A stretch of DNA of 64,000 nucleotides from Burkholderiales bacterium (GCA_019634975.1 JAHCAI010000005.1:49719-113718), one strand, 5' to 3'. Counted from the stretch's first letter, positions 19,301 to 28,555 are shown. Numbers and translations are program-made. Notes: generated by a model not told the origin, from the letters alone.

Positions 19301-21789
19301 CTTCGGCCGGCAAGGCAGGCTCCTATCTGGAAAGATTGCGCGTGTCGACCGATCCCCGCGTTCCCGAGGGACAGGGGACCAGCGGTTGCGCGATCCGCGA
19401 GGGTCGGACCGTGGTTTGCAACGACATCGGAAACGAGGCCAGCCTGCACCTCTGGCATGACCAGACACGGGCGGCTGACCTGAAATCCGTTGCCAGCCTG
19501 CCGCTGAGAATATCGGGCAGAGCCGTCGGCGTGCTGACGCTGATGGCCGGTGAAACCGGGTTCTTCGATGACGCACTGGTTGCACTGCTGGAGGAAATGG
19601 CGCTGGACATTTCCTTTGCGCTGGACAGCATCGACCTCGAAGACAAGCACCGGCTGGCGCAGCTGGCGCTGCAGGACAGCGACGAGAAATTCCGCGAGCT
19701 GACGCGGAACATACCCCAGATATTCTGGATGACCGATGCCGCGCAGAAAGACACCATCTATGTCAGCCCGGCATACGAGAAAATCACCGGACGGCCGGTT
19801 TCGAAACTGGTCGCAGAGCCGAAATCCTGGCTGGAATCGGTCCACGAGGAAGACCGGGAACGCGTGAAGTACGCGCGCAAGGAGCGCGCTTCCGAGGGCA
19901 CCTACGATATCGAATACCGCATGCTGGGCGCCGACGGCCGCCTTCTGTGGATCCATGACCGCGCTTTTCCGGTACGGGATTCCCGGGGGATGGTCTACCG
20001 CATTGCCGGCATCGCCGAAGACATCACCGAGCGCAAGCAGGCGCAGGAACAACTCGCGAATCTTGCGCACTACGACAGCCTCACCGGGCTGCCCAACCGC
20101 GTGCTGTTCAACGACCGCCTGCGGCAGGCCATCGCCCAGGCCCATCGCAACCAGTGGGTCCTCGGCGTGCTGTTCCTCGACCTCGACCGCTTCAAGACCG
20201 TCAACGATACCCTGGGCCATTTCAAGGGCGATCAGCTGCTCAAGCAGGTGGCCTCGCGGCTGACAGCCTGCCTGCGCCCCACCGATACGGTCGGAAGGCT
20301 CAGCGGCGACGAGTTTGCAGTGGTCCTGTCCAAGATTGCCGTCGCGCAGAACGCAGGCTATGTCGCGCAGAAGATCCTGAACGCCCTCGCCGCCCCTTTC
20401 GACCTCGAAGGCCACGAGGTCTTTGTGACCACAAGCATCGGGATCACCGTCTATCCCTCGGACAGCCAGGATGTCGACACCCTGCTGCGCGATGCGGATG
20501 CGGCAATGTACAGTGCCAAGTCCGCCGGACGCAACACGTACCATTACTACACGGCCGAGATGAATTCGCGCGCGCAGGAAAAACTGCGGATCGAGACCGG
20601 CATCCGCCGCGGACTGCGGCGCGGTGAACTGCTGCTGCACTACCAGCCCAAGGTCAACATCGCCAGCGGGCGCATTTCGGGGCTGGAAGCCCTGCTGCGC
20701 TGGCAGTCTCCGGAACGCGGCCTGGTGCCGCCCGGACAGTTCATACCGGTGCTCGAGGAAACCGGGCTCATCATCCAGGTCGGCGAGTGGATCGTACGGG
20801 CGGCCTGCGCGCAGCTCGAAGCCTGGCGCAATGCGGGCGTCAGGCCGGTACCGGTGGCGATCAACCTGTCGGCGCGCCAGCTGCGCCAGCAGGGCTTCGT
20901 CGAAATGCTGCGCAGCGCACTGCGGGATCACGGGATCGAGCCTGAGCTGATCCACATGGAGATCACCGAAAGCTCGCTGATGGAAAACCCTGAAGAGGCG
21001 ATCAACATTCTGAACGAGCTCAAAGCCCTGGGCATACGGCTCGAGGCTGACGATTTCGGCACCGGATACTCGAGCCTGAATTACCTCAAGCGTTTTCCTC
21101 TGGATGCGCTGAAGATCGACCGCTCCTTTGTCAGGGACATGATCCAGGACGAGAACGACGCGGTGATCGCGCGCACGGTAATCAGCCTCGCTCACAGCCT
21201 GGGATTGAAAGTCATTGCCGAGGGCGTGGAAACCGAGCAGCAGCTGGCCTTCCTTCGCGACAATCATTGCGACGAGGTGCAGGGCTTCCTGCTTGCGAAA
21301 CCGCTTTCCGCGGATGACTGCCTGTCCCTGCTGTCCTCCGATTGCTTGCTGCACCGCCCGCACAGGGAACTTGAGGTCGACGACCAGAAACCAGCCATCC
21401 TGGTAGTCGACGACAACAAGGACGAACTGATGCTGGCGCGGATCCTGCTGCAGAAGGACGGCCACAACATATTGACCGCCGACGATCCGCGGCAAGCTCT
21501 CGGGATGATGGACAGCCATCGCATCGGAATCGTGATCTCTGACCAGAACATGCCCCAGATGAGCGGCGTGGATTTCCTGCGCCAGGTCAAGCTGATGTAC
21601 CCGAGAGCCACGCGCATCATGTTCAGCGGTGTCGAAGACTTCGATACCGCCAAGACCGCGATCAACGAGGGCGAGATCCAGAAGTTCTTCATCAAGGGAC
21701 GCGATGAAGAGCTCCTGCGCAGCGAAATCCGGCGCAAGATCGGCTTGCACTCGCCGGAATCGGGCATCACGCCGCAACAGCCAACATAG
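16369..21789 (+). CDS. Giant REC-GAF-PAS(6)-GAF-GGDEF-EAL-REC c-di-GMP signalling protein
   Basis: A 1806-residue soluble hybrid. Visible in order: receiver (Asp61 in SDYSLPGFGG), a GAF-like segment, five PAS domains, a second GAF domain (about residues 920-1090), a sixth PAS, GGDEF (SGDEF at 1312-1316 with RPTD nine residues before it, as in an I-site), EAL (1440-1442; NLSARQL, ITESSLMENPEEA, DDFGTGYSS, AEGVETEQ all kept) and a C-terminal receiver (Asp1725 in SDQNMPQMSG). The GTG start overlaps the preceding regulator; an ATG three codons in is an alternative. With an intact EAL set it probably hydrolyses c-di-GMP and may also make it. No membrane segment is seen, so the signals are probably cytoplasmic phosphorylation and small molecules. 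Confidence 0.9.
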   Translation: MSAMGTAGTLRVLIVEDNLLDAELIINQLREAGYRPECVRVDSAAEYLSALEAAPDVVLSDYSLPGFGGLQALDLLRQRGLDIPFILVSGTIGESLAVAAMVAGAQDCVLKDNLARLPVVVERELRACNLRRERHIAQARLEHQARDLAERVKELTCLYGVTALAQKSALPLEELFEKTMDLLVRAYQWPEHAAVRIVHGQTTQQTPGFRLTEWRQDAELTPDGSAAGTITVCYLEKPPAVAGRIFLHEEQLMLDAVARRISDSMADRRLRAALTESERNFHATFNQAAVGIVHTSIDKRYLEVNRKFCEMTGYSREELLGMKTSQIVHPDDQTDDVVHQRLLFANRIETYAGEKRYLRKDGSMFWARRTVSLARDGAGNPMHFIRVIEDVTERKATEGSYRATFERAPIGIMHNSLDSRILHVNPRLCEILGFTREELLAMTLADIIPHDQQGIEKEKFFEPMLSGEIGHFSSERPFLRKDGSIVWVNRHISLVRDDADQPLYFLRTIEDISDKKSMADELARERQLLRTVIDAIPDRISVKDREGRFLLQNTANMETHGFERHEDILGKTVFDIYPPALAQQRDAEDRAIIESGLPLINREGQTFFGDADKRERETRWHLTSKIPLRDATGRIYGIAGINHDITEQKLAEARLQESERFAKSTIDALSKHLCVLDETGTIIAVNKAWRDFAAANGGAADPELAEGANYLAACENATGDSRAETREFGAGIRAVLQGELANFALEYPCHAPGEQRWFVGKVSPFHGTGPRRVVVTHEDITQRKLAEASLRDAQQKLQTAVRSANIGLWDWDLKTDRVQYSDEWKMQLGYAGAEIGDSVESAKNLMHPEDIDKTFERVGQCLSGALHELEVEFRMRHKDGSYRWLLSRGRVHRDAQGRPARFVGGHVDITERKQAEQQIRRLNRLYSTLSQTNAAIVRIKDRGELFNRICRIAVDHNPFSLAWIGLSEPQDSWIRVAASAGKAGSYLERLRVSTDPRVPEGQGTSGCAIREGRTVVCNDIGNEASLHLWHDQTRAADLKSVASLPLRISGRAVGVLTLMAGETGFFDDALVALLEEMALDISFALDSIDLEDKHRLAQLALQDSDEKFRELTRNIPQIFWMTDAAQKDTIYVSPAYEKITGRPVSKLVAEPKSWLESVHEEDRERVKYARKERASEGTYDIEYRMLGADGRLLWIHDRAFPVRDSRGMVYRIAGIAEDITERKQAQEQLANLAHYDSLTGLPNRVLFNDRLRQAIAQAHRNQWVLGVLFLDLDRFKTVNDTLGHFKGDQLLKQVASRLTACLRPTDTVGRLSGDEFAVVLSKIAVAQNAGYVAQKILNALAAPFDLEGHEVFVTTSIGITVYPSDSQDVDTLLRDADAAMYSAKSAGRNTYHYYTAEMNSRAQEKLRIETGIRRGLRRGELLLHYQPKVNIASGRISGLEALLRWQSPERGLVPPGQFIPVLEETGLIIQVGEWIVRAACAQLEAWRNAGVRPVPVAINLSARQLRQQGFVEMLRSALRDHGIEPELIHMEITESSLMENPEEAINILNELKALGIRLEADDFGTGYSSLNYLKRFPLDALKIDRSFVRDMIQDENDAVIARTVISLAHSLGLKVIAEGVETEQQLAFLRDNHCDEVQGFLLAKPLSADDCLSLLSSDCLLHRPHRELEVDDQKPAILVVDDNKDELMLARILLQKDGHNILTADDPRQALGMMDSHRIGIVISDQNMPQMSGVDFLRQVKLMYPRATRIMFSGVEDFDTAKTAINEGEIQKFFIKGRDEELLRSEIRRKIGLHSPESGITPQQPT

Positions 21790-22086
21790 GCAATTCGGGC
21801 CGCAATGGTCTCGGGTGTAGACCCGCCTTGTGCCATCAAAATTCGAACTTCGGCAGCGCTGATCTCCGCGGCGCCACGGCATGGACAAGGCCGTGCCAAC
21901 ATAAAACAGGCCGGTCATGCCACGGCCGGCAAATCTGCCTTATCCTTAGCCCTCAGGGTTCAAGAGCTTAAAATAGCGAAAACCAATTACAGGGTAAATG
22001 ATGAGCCCCCAGACCGCCGGCCCCACGATGCACTGCCTTGCACGACATGCCGCGGCCGCCCTGCCCGAAACCGGCGGATCGACCAC
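21790..22086. other. Intergenic region between the two giant GGDEF/EAL genes
   Basis: About 300 bp. The downstream frame stays open back to 21805, but the translation there lacks domain similarity and no ribosome site supports an upstream start. It probably holds the promoter of the second gene; a local AT-rich patch (about 21955-21999) is the best candidate. Nothing firmer is visible. Confidence 0.4.
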
Positions 22087-25000
22087 ATGCTGAACCCGGT
22101 CCGCAGCCTGCGCATGCTGCTGGTCGAGGACCAGGATGCCGACGCCGAACTGCTGATGGCCACGCTCCGCAGCAACGGCCACATCCACCAATGGACGCGG
22201 GTGCAGACCGAGGCGGACTACCGGACAGGACTGGACGCCGGCCCCGACCTTGTCATTTCCGACTACCACCTGCCGCGTTTCAGCGGCCTGCGCGCGCTGG
22301 CACTGCTGCGTGAACGCGGCCTCGACATCCCCTTCATCCTGGTTTCCGGCGCCATCCGCGAAGCGGAAGCAGCCGAGGCCCTGAGGCTGGGCGCCGACGA
22401 CGTGCTGCTCAAGGATCACCTGAGCCGCCTGCCAGCCGTCATCCAGGTCGCCCTCGAACGGCGGCGGCTGCGCGACACGCTGCAGCAGAACGAAGCCCGC
22501 CTGCAGGCCTTCCTCGAAAACATGCCCGCGCTGACCTTCATCAAGGACACCGACGGCCGCTACCTGCATGTCAACCGCCGCCACCTGGAAACCCTGGGAT
22601 TCGCGGAAAACGAGGTGATCGGCCGCGCGGATGCCGAAATTTTCGGCGCCGAGCTGGCGGCCGGTTTCGCGGCCCAAGACCGGCAGGTGCTTGAGAAGGG
22701 CGCCGCAATGACCTTCGAGGAACAGGCCCTGCATGCCGACGGACCACATACCTACCTGGTCACGAAGTTTCCGCTGCGCGACGCCCGAGGGATGATTTAC
22801 GCGCTGGGCGGCATCGCGACCGACATCTCCGACCGGAAAGCCGCGGAACAGAGGTTCCGCACGACCTTCGAACAAGTCACGGTGGGCATCGTCCACTCCT
22901 CCCTCGACGACCGCTATCTTCTGGCCAACAGCCGCTTCTGCGAAATGCTCGGATACGATCACGACGAAATCCTGCGCATGCGCACCCGCGACGTGGTGCT
23001 ACCGGAAGACCACGGCAAGGATCTTGCCCAACGCCGCCAGCTGCTTGCTGGCGAGATCAAAAGCTTTTCCGGCGAAAAACGCTACCGGCGCAAGGACGGC
23101 AGCCTGCTCTGGGTCAACCGCACGGTGTCGCTCGCCCGGGACAAGGACGGCAAGCCTTTGTACCTGATCCGGGTGGTCGAGGACATCACCCGGCGCAAGG
23201 AAGCCGAGGCGCGCCTCGAACAGACCTTCGAGCAGGCGGCCGTGGGCATCGTGCGCACGGATCTCGATCGAAATATCGTCTCGGTCAACCGCCGGTTCTG
23301 CGAAATGACCGGCTACTCCAGGGAAGACCTGATCGGAAGCAGCCTGCGCCAGATCAGCCACCCGGATGACCGGGGCAAGAACGCACAGGACCGGCAGCGC
23401 CTGTTTGCCGGGGAAATCGACCACCTGCAGACCGAACGGCGCTACCTGCACAAGGATGGCAGGACGATCTGGGTCAGGCGCACGCTCTCGCTGGCGCGGG
23501 ATCCCGCTGAAAGGGACCCGCACTACATTTACGTCGTTGAGGACATCACTGAACGCCGCCTGGCCCAGGACAGCTATCGCGCGACCTTTGAGACGGCTCC
23601 CGTCGGCATCATGCACACCGGCTTCGACCGCCGCATCCTCGACGTCAACCCCAAGGCCTGCGAAATCCTCGGCTACTCGCGCGAGGAACTGCTGCAGATG
23701 ACCACAGCGGACATCCTGACGCCCGAGTACCTGGAATCCGACCGCCCGCACTACATGCAGCAGATGCTGAACGGCGAGATGAAGGTCTACGTCTCCCAGA
23801 GACCTTATGTGCGCAAGGACGGCAGCATGGTGTGGACCAACCGGTCCATCTCCCTGGTTCGCGACTCCGCTGGCGAGCCGCTGTATTTCCTGCGCATGAT
23901 GGAGGACATTTCGGAGCGCAAGAAGGTCGAGGATGCCCTGGCGCAGGAACGCCTGTTGCTGCGCACGGTGATCGACGCCCTGCCGGAACGCATCTATGTG
24001 CGTGATCTGGAAGGCCGCATCATCCTGCCCAACGCCGCGTACCTGAAAATCCGCGGCTTCGAGCACCATGAAGACATGATCGGCAAGACCGTGGATGAAC
24101 TGTTCCCGCCCGACATGGCGAATCGCTACCGGAAAGAGGACCAGACGATCATCGAATCCGGCATGCCCATGGCCGATCGCGAGGGCCGCACCTACGTTTC
24201 AGACCGCGGTTTCAGCGACCGCTGGCACCTGACCTCCAAGGTGCCGCTGAAGGACTCCGCCGGGAAGGTGTTCGGACTTGTCGGCATCAACCGCGACATC
24301 ACCGAGCGCAAGCTTGCCGAGATGCGCATACTGCGGCTGAACCGCTTTTTCAGCACGCTCAACGCGACCAATGCGGCAATCATGCGCGCGCGGGACCGCG
24401 ACAGCCTGTTCCGGGCGGTGTGCCGCATCGCGGTCAGCGACGGCGGCCTCGGATCGGCCTGGGTGCGCATCCATGATCCGGCCAGCGGAGAGCTCAAGGT
24501 GGTCGCCTACTCCGGCGTCAGCAAGTATTACTTCGAGGACCTGCGCGTGTCCGCCAACCCCGCGCTGTCCGATGGACGCGGCCTCGCGAGCCGCGCCTTC
24601 CGCGAAAACCGGGTGATGTGCAGCAACGACCTGCTGAAGGACCCGGTGGTCGCGCGCTGGCACGAGCGGGCCCGCGAGCACGGATTCCGCGCGCTCGCCT
24701 CGCTGCCGCTCAGCTGCAACGGCGAGACGATCGGCGTCATGGGCCTGCAGGCGACCGAACCGGGCTTTTTCGATGAAGAGGTCATCAGCCTGCTCCGCCA
24801 GATGGCCGGCGATATCTCCTTCGCGCTGACCAATATCAGCCTGCAGGCCGACTATCAGGCGACGCTGCGCGCACTGCGCGACAGCGACGAGCAGTTCCGC
24901 CAGCTCGCGCAGCATGTGCCCCAGGTATTCTGGATCACTGACGCAGAACAGCGCCGCACGCTGTATGTCAGCCCCAACTACGAGCTGATCACGGGGCGCC

Positions 25001-26988
25001 CGGCGAGCGAACTGGAAAGCGACGCCCGGTCCTGGCTGCGGGCGATTCATGAGGATGACCGGCAGCGCGTGCAGTACGCGCGCCGGCAGAAGGCGCCCCT
25101 TGGTGCCTATGACATCGAATACCGTGTGGTGCGCGCCGACGGCAGCGTGCGCTGGGTGCACGACCGCGCTTTCCCGATCCGCAACGCGGCGGGCGAGGTT
25201 TACCGCATCGCCGGCATTGCCGAGGATGTCACCGAGGCCAAGCTCTCCCGTGAACAGCTGGCACAGCTCGCCCATTACGACAGCCTCACCGGGCTGCCCA
25301 ACCGCGTGCTGCTCAACGACCGCCTGCGCCAGGCCGTGGCGCAGGCGCGGCGCAACAACTGGACCCTCGGCATCCTGTTCCTCGACCTCGACCGCTTCAA
25401 GCTGGTCAACGACACCCTGGGACATGTCACCGGCGACCTGCTGCTGAAGCAGGTCGCGGCGCGGCTGACCGCGAGCCTGCGCCCCAGCGACACCGTCGCC
25501 CGGCTCAGCGGAGACGAGTTCGCGGTGATACTGCCCGAGCTGTCGAGCCCGCAGAATGCGGGGCATGTCGCGCAGAAGGTGCTGCGCGCGCTGGCCGCCC
25601 CCTACGACCTCGAAGGGCATGAGGTATTCGTCACTGTCAGCATCGGCATCACGCTCTATCCGGTGGACAGCCAGGATGTCGAGGTGCTGCTGCGCAACGC
25701 CGATGCCGCGATGTACGGCGCGAAGACGGCCGGACGCAACAATTTCCAGTATTACACCGAAGCCATGAACGCCCGGGCCGCCGAGAAGCTCCAGCTGGAG
25801 ACCCGGATGCGCCGCGCCCTGGAGCGCCGGGAGTTCGTGCTCCATTACCAGCCCAAGATCGACATCGCCAGCGGCAGGGTATCGGGCCTCGAGGCGCTGC
25901 TGCGCTGGCAGTCGCCCGACCAGGGACTGGTGCCGCCGGCCCAGTTCATCCCGCTGCTGGAGGAAACCGGCCTGATCGTGCCGGTGGGCGAATGGGTCGC
26001 GCAGGCCGCCTGCACGCAGATCCGCGCCTGGCGCGATGCCGGCATCCGGCCGGTGCCGGTGGCGATCAACCTCTCGGCGCGCCAGCTGCGCCAGCCCGGT
26101 TTCAGCGAGGTCATGCGCCGTGCGCTGGCAGAGTCCGCCGTCGAGCCGCAGCTGATCCAGATCGAGATCACCGAGAGCTCGCTGATGGAGAATCCGGAAG
26201 AAGCGATCGTCATGCTCAAGCAGCTGGAAGCGCTGGGCATACTGCTTGCCGCCGATGACTTCGGCACCGGTTACTCGAGCCTGAGCTACCTCAAGCGCTT
26301 CCCGCTTGATGCGCTGAAAATCGACCGTTCCTTCGTCCGCGACATCACCGTCGACGCCGACGACGCGGTCATCGCCAGAACAGTGATCACGCTGGCGCAC
26401 AGCCTGGGGCTGAAAGTGGTTGCCGAAGGCGTCGAAACCGAGGAGCAACTGCGCTTCCTCGGCGAAAACGGCTGCGACGAGGCCCAGGGTTACCTGTTTT
26501 CCAAGCCGCTGCCGGCCGCCGCCTGCGCCGCACTGCTCGGCGCCGAACGCCCGCTGCACCGCGCGCGTCTGGCGGAAGCCGCCGGGCGCACGCCCGCGGT
26601 GCTGATCGTCGATGACGACAGCGACCACCTGCTGCTGAACCGGCTGCTGCTGCAGAAGGACGGCCATCCGGTGCTGACGGCAGGCAATACCCATGACGCC
26701 TTCGAGCTGCTCGCGACCCACTCCGTCAGCATCGTCATCTCGGACCAGAGCATGCCGGAGATGAGCGGCGTCGAATTCCTGCGCCGGGTCAAGCTGATGT
26801 ATCCGGAGATCGTGCGCATCATGCTGAGCGGCGTCGGCGATTTCGGCACTGCGACGGCGGCCATCAACGAGGGCGAGGTCCACAAGTTCTTCATCAAGGG
26901 CCGGGACGAGGAGCTGCTGCGCCGGGAGATCCGCCTGAGAATCCGCCAGTCCCCGGACCGGCAGCGCGGCGGCCAGGAGCAGCAATAG
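22087..26988 (+). CDS. Giant REC-PAS(5)-GAF-PAS-GGDEF-EAL-REC c-di-GMP signalling protein
   Basis: A 1633-residue paralogue of the gene just upstream. The ATG at 22087 is chosen because the receiver domain starts directly after it (LRMLLVEDQDADAEL) and GGCGGA lies 8 bp upstream. Domains: receiver (Asp59 in SDYHLPRFSG), five PAS, GAF, PAS, GGDEF (SGDEF at 1141-1145 with RPSD before it), EAL (1269-1271, catalytic set complete) and a C-terminal receiver (Asp1553 in SDQSMPEMSG). The GAF-to-REC part closely parallels the upstream protein, while the N-terminal part differs in PAS content. This suggests tandem duplication followed by sensor-domain shuffling. Confidence 0.9.
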   Translation: MLNPVRSLRMLLVEDQDADAELLMATLRSNGHIHQWTRVQTEADYRTGLDAGPDLVISDYHLPRFSGLRALALLRERGLDIPFILVSGAIREAEAAEALRLGADDVLLKDHLSRLPAVIQVALERRRLRDTLQQNEARLQAFLENMPALTFIKDTDGRYLHVNRRHLETLGFAENEVIGRADAEIFGAELAAGFAAQDRQVLEKGAAMTFEEQALHADGPHTYLVTKFPLRDARGMIYALGGIATDISDRKAAEQRFRTTFEQVTVGIVHSSLDDRYLLANSRFCEMLGYDHDEILRMRTRDVVLPEDHGKDLAQRRQLLAGEIKSFSGEKRYRRKDGSLLWVNRTVSLARDKDGKPLYLIRVVEDITRRKEAEARLEQTFEQAAVGIVRTDLDRNIVSVNRRFCEMTGYSREDLIGSSLRQISHPDDRGKNAQDRQRLFAGEIDHLQTERRYLHKDGRTIWVRRTLSLARDPAERDPHYIYVVEDITERRLAQDSYRATFETAPVGIMHTGFDRRILDVNPKACEILGYSREELLQMTTADILTPEYLESDRPHYMQQMLNGEMKVYVSQRPYVRKDGSMVWTNRSISLVRDSAGEPLYFLRMMEDISERKKVEDALAQERLLLRTVIDALPERIYVRDLEGRIILPNAAYLKIRGFEHHEDMIGKTVDELFPPDMANRYRKEDQTIIESGMPMADREGRTYVSDRGFSDRWHLTSKVPLKDSAGKVFGLVGINRDITERKLAEMRILRLNRFFSTLNATNAAIMRARDRDSLFRAVCRIAVSDGGLGSAWVRIHDPASGELKVVAYSGVSKYYFEDLRVSANPALSDGRGLASRAFRENRVMCSNDLLKDPVVARWHERAREHGFRALASLPLSCNGETIGVMGLQATEPGFFDEEVISLLRQMAGDISFALTNISLQADYQATLRALRDSDEQFRQLAQHVPQVFWITDAEQRRTLYVSPNYELITGRPASELESDARSWLRAIHEDDRQRVQYARRQKAPLGAYDIEYRVVRADGSVRWVHDRAFPIRNAAGEVYRIAGIAEDVTEAKLSREQLAQLAHYDSLTGLPNRVLLNDRLRQAVAQARRNNWTLGILFLDLDRFKLVNDTLGHVTGDLLLKQVAARLTASLRPSDTVARLSGDEFAVILPELSSPQNAGHVAQKVLRALAAPYDLEGHEVFVTVSIGITLYPVDSQDVEVLLRNADAAMYGAKTAGRNNFQYYTEAMNARAAEKLQLETRMRRALERREFVLHYQPKIDIASGRVSGLEALLRWQSPDQGLVPPAQFIPLLEETGLIVPVGEWVAQAACTQIRAWRDAGIRPVPVAINLSARQLRQPGFSEVMRRALAESAVEPQLIQIEITESSLMENPEEAIVMLKQLEALGILLAADDFGTGYSSLSYLKRFPLDALKIDRSFVRDITVDADDAVIARTVITLAHSLGLKVVAEGVETEEQLRFLGENGCDEAQGYLFSKPLPAAACAALLGAERPLHRARLAEAAGRTPAVLIVDDDSDHLLLNRLLLQKDGHPVLTAGNTHDAFELLATHSVSIVISDQSMPEMSGVEFLRRVKLMYPEIVRIMLSGVGDFGTATAAINEGEVHKFFIKGRDEELLRREIRLRIRQSPDRQRGGQEQQ

Positions 26989-27013
26989 CCGGGCCGCTGC
27001 GGCGACGCCCGGC
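26988..27013 (+). terminator. GC-rich hairpin at the end of the second giant gene
   Basis: GCCGGGC (26988-26994) and GCCCGGC (27007-27013) form a perfect 7-bp stem starting on the last base of the stop codon. There is no T-run, so if it ends transcription it does so weakly or with Rho. Confidence 0.35.
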
Positions 27014-27091
27014 CCCGGCCGCCGACCGTGCCTATTGACAGCAGGCCGCCGGATTCCGAACAATGGTCCGGCACCCTGGAGAGGAGGCTCG

Positions 27092-27796
27092 ATGGAACGC
27101 CGGGATTTCATTCGCGTCTGTGCCGCAACGGCAATCGCCCTGCAGGGCGGCAAGGCGGCAGCCGATGCGCGCCCCCGCAGCTATGCCCGCTCCCTGCTGG
27201 CCGATGAGGGCGGACGCGCGCTGCGCGCCTCGCAACTCGCCGTCGGCGAGAACTATGTCTTCCATTATCCCTTCGAAGGCACTCCCTGTTTCCTGCTGAA
27301 TCTCGGCAAACCGACCGGGCGCAATGTGCCGCTGAAAACCGAAACAGGGGAAACCTACGAATGGCCAGGCGGCGTCGGACCGCGCGCGGCCATCGTTGCC
27401 TACTCGGCGATATGCTCACACCAGCTGACTTATCCCACCCGGCAGATCAGCTTCATCAGCTACCGTGATCGCTCGACGGCATCGCGGATCAGCAAGCCGA
27501 ACATGATCCACTGCTGTTCCGAGCACAGCGAGTACGACCCGGCGGCCGGCGCGCGCGTGCTCGGCGGTCCGGCGCCGCAGCCGCTGTGCGCGATCCTGCT
27601 CGAATACGACGCCGCCGGAGACACGCTGACTGCCACCGGCACGCTGGGCGGCGAAATGTTCAACACCTTCTTCAGCAAATACGAAATGCGGCTGGCACTG
27701 GAACACGGCTCGACGGCACGGGCGCAGCAGCGCGTTGCCGCCAAAACCGTGGTCACTCCGTTGCGGCAGTTCTGCAAGCAGCAAGTGCGTTGCTAA
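27092..27796 (+). CDS. Exported Rieske-like [2Fe-2S] protein
   Basis: A 234-residue protein. The ATG at 27092 follows GAGAGGAGG; an in-frame ATG at 27035 lies before that site. The N-terminus has a twin-Arg (ERRDFIR) and a hydrophobic stretch, suggesting Tat export of a pre-folded cofactor protein. The Rieske pattern is visible as Cys108-x-His110 and Cys142-x-x-His145 (CSH, then CCSEH) followed by GGPAPQPL. The 31 residues between the two ligand pairs are longer than in many Rieske proteins and include a Ser/Arg-rich insert. The redox partner is unknown; no cytochrome b gene is adjacent. The stop codon coincides with the start of AT-rich repeat copy D. Confidence 0.72.
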   Translation: MERRDFIRVCAATAIALQGGKAAADARPRSYARSLLADEGGRALRASQLAVGENYVFHYPFEGTPCFLLNLGKPTGRNVPLKTETGETYEWPGGVGPRAAIVAYSAICSHQLTYPTRQISFISYRDRSTASRISKPNMIHCCSEHSEYDPAAGARVLGGPAPQPLCAILLEYDAAGDTLTATGTLGGEMFNTFFSKYEMRLALEHGSTARAQQRVAAKTVVTPLRQFCKQQVRC

Positions 27797-27823
27797 AAAA
27801 ATAACATATAAATCAAATACTTG
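27794..27823 (-). repeat. AT-rich dispersed element, copy D
   Basis: On the minus strand it reads AAGTATTTGATTTATATG and then an A/T run. On the plus strand AATCAAATACTTG is an exact fit to the IHF consensus WATCAA-N4-TTR. It starts at the TAA of the Rieske-like gene and lies 57 bp before sodC. Confidence 0.7.
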
Positions 27824-27879
27824 CGTGTGGGAAACGATGCTGCTGACGGCATCGCATTCAATCCGACAAAGGAGAGCCC

Positions 27880-28398
27880 ATGAAACGCTTCGTCATTACG
27901 ACGCTACTCGCCGGCATCACCGCGGCCTGCGCCGGCCCCGCAATCCAGCAGGAACCGACAGCCACCGCCGTACTCGAGCCGCGCAGCGGCAGCCAGGTCC
28001 GCGGCACCGTGACCTTCACCCAGGCCGGCCCCGACATCGTCCGTGTCAGCGGCAGTTTCAGCGGACACACCAAGGGGCCCAAAGGCTTCCACATCCATGA
28101 AAAAGGCGACTGCAGCGATCCCAAGGGCATGAGCACCGGCGGCCATTTCAATCCGCGGGGCCACAAGCACAGCGGACCCTACGAGTCGGCAAAGCACGCG
28201 GGCGACCTGGGCAATCTCAATTTCAACGACAAGGGCACCGCGACCATCAACATGGTTGTCGGCGGCATTTCCGTCAGCCGTGACAAACCCGACGGCATCA
28301 TCGGCCGCGCGGTCATCGTGCACATGGACGCGGACGACCTGAAGACCGATCCGACCGGCAACGCCGGCGGCCGCGTGGCCTGCGGCATCATCCGCTGA
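27880..28398 (+). CDS. sodC: Periplasmic Cu/Zn superoxide dismutase
   Basis: A 172-residue enzyme that dismutates superoxide in the periplasm. The signal region ends in TAAC (Cys17), which could be a lipobox although the -3 residue is atypical. The fold signatures are all present: GFHIHEKGDC (Cu ligands and disulfide Cys), HFNPRGHKHSGP (bridging His and Zn site), HAGDLGN, and GRAVIVHMDADD plus GNAGGRVACG at the end. AAAGGAG lies 8 bp before the ATG. Its copper need suits the copper-handling theme of the region. Confidence 0.93.
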   Translation: MKRFVITTLLAGITAACAGPAIQQEPTATAVLEPRSGSQVRGTVTFTQAGPDIVRVSGSFSGHTKGPKGFHIHEKGDCSDPKGMSTGGHFNPRGHKHSGPYESAKHAGDLGNLNFNDKGTATINMVVGGISVSRDKPDGIIGRAVIVHMDADDLKTDPTGNAGGRVACGIIR

Positions 28399-28419
28399 CG
28401 GCGGCCGGGCATCGGCTCG

Positions 28420-28456
28420 CGCGCTGCCGCGGAACAACATCGGCCGCGGCAGCGCG
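28420..28456. terminator. 13-bp perfect inverted repeat between convergent sodC and the TauE-like gene
   Basis: CGCGCTGCCGCGG (28420-28432) and its exact complement (28444-28456) flank an 11-nt loop. The gap separates two convergent genes, so a shared transcript-end hairpin is the likeliest role. No T-run is present on either side. Confidence 0.5.
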
Positions 28457-28555
28457 GCATAGTCAGCCGCCGGGCCGACGGAAGGACACCCTGTCAGCGG
28501 CCGGCACGGCCCGAAGTTTCTACCGATACAGCGGCAGCACGCCCGGCCTCGCGCA

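Noticed and set aside
20302..20316. SGDEF instead of GGDEF as evidence that the cyclase domain is dead
   Set aside because: Ser at the first position is tolerated in active cyclases, and the I-site-like RxxD is present, so activity cannot be excluded.
18358..21918. A 1186-codon minus-strand frame opposite the first giant GGDEF/EAL gene
   Set aside because: Antisense shadow of a gene with clear domains; it has no recognisable motif.
24199..27153. A 984-codon minus-strand frame opposite the second giant gene
   Set aside because: Same reason: a shadow frame created by codon bias.
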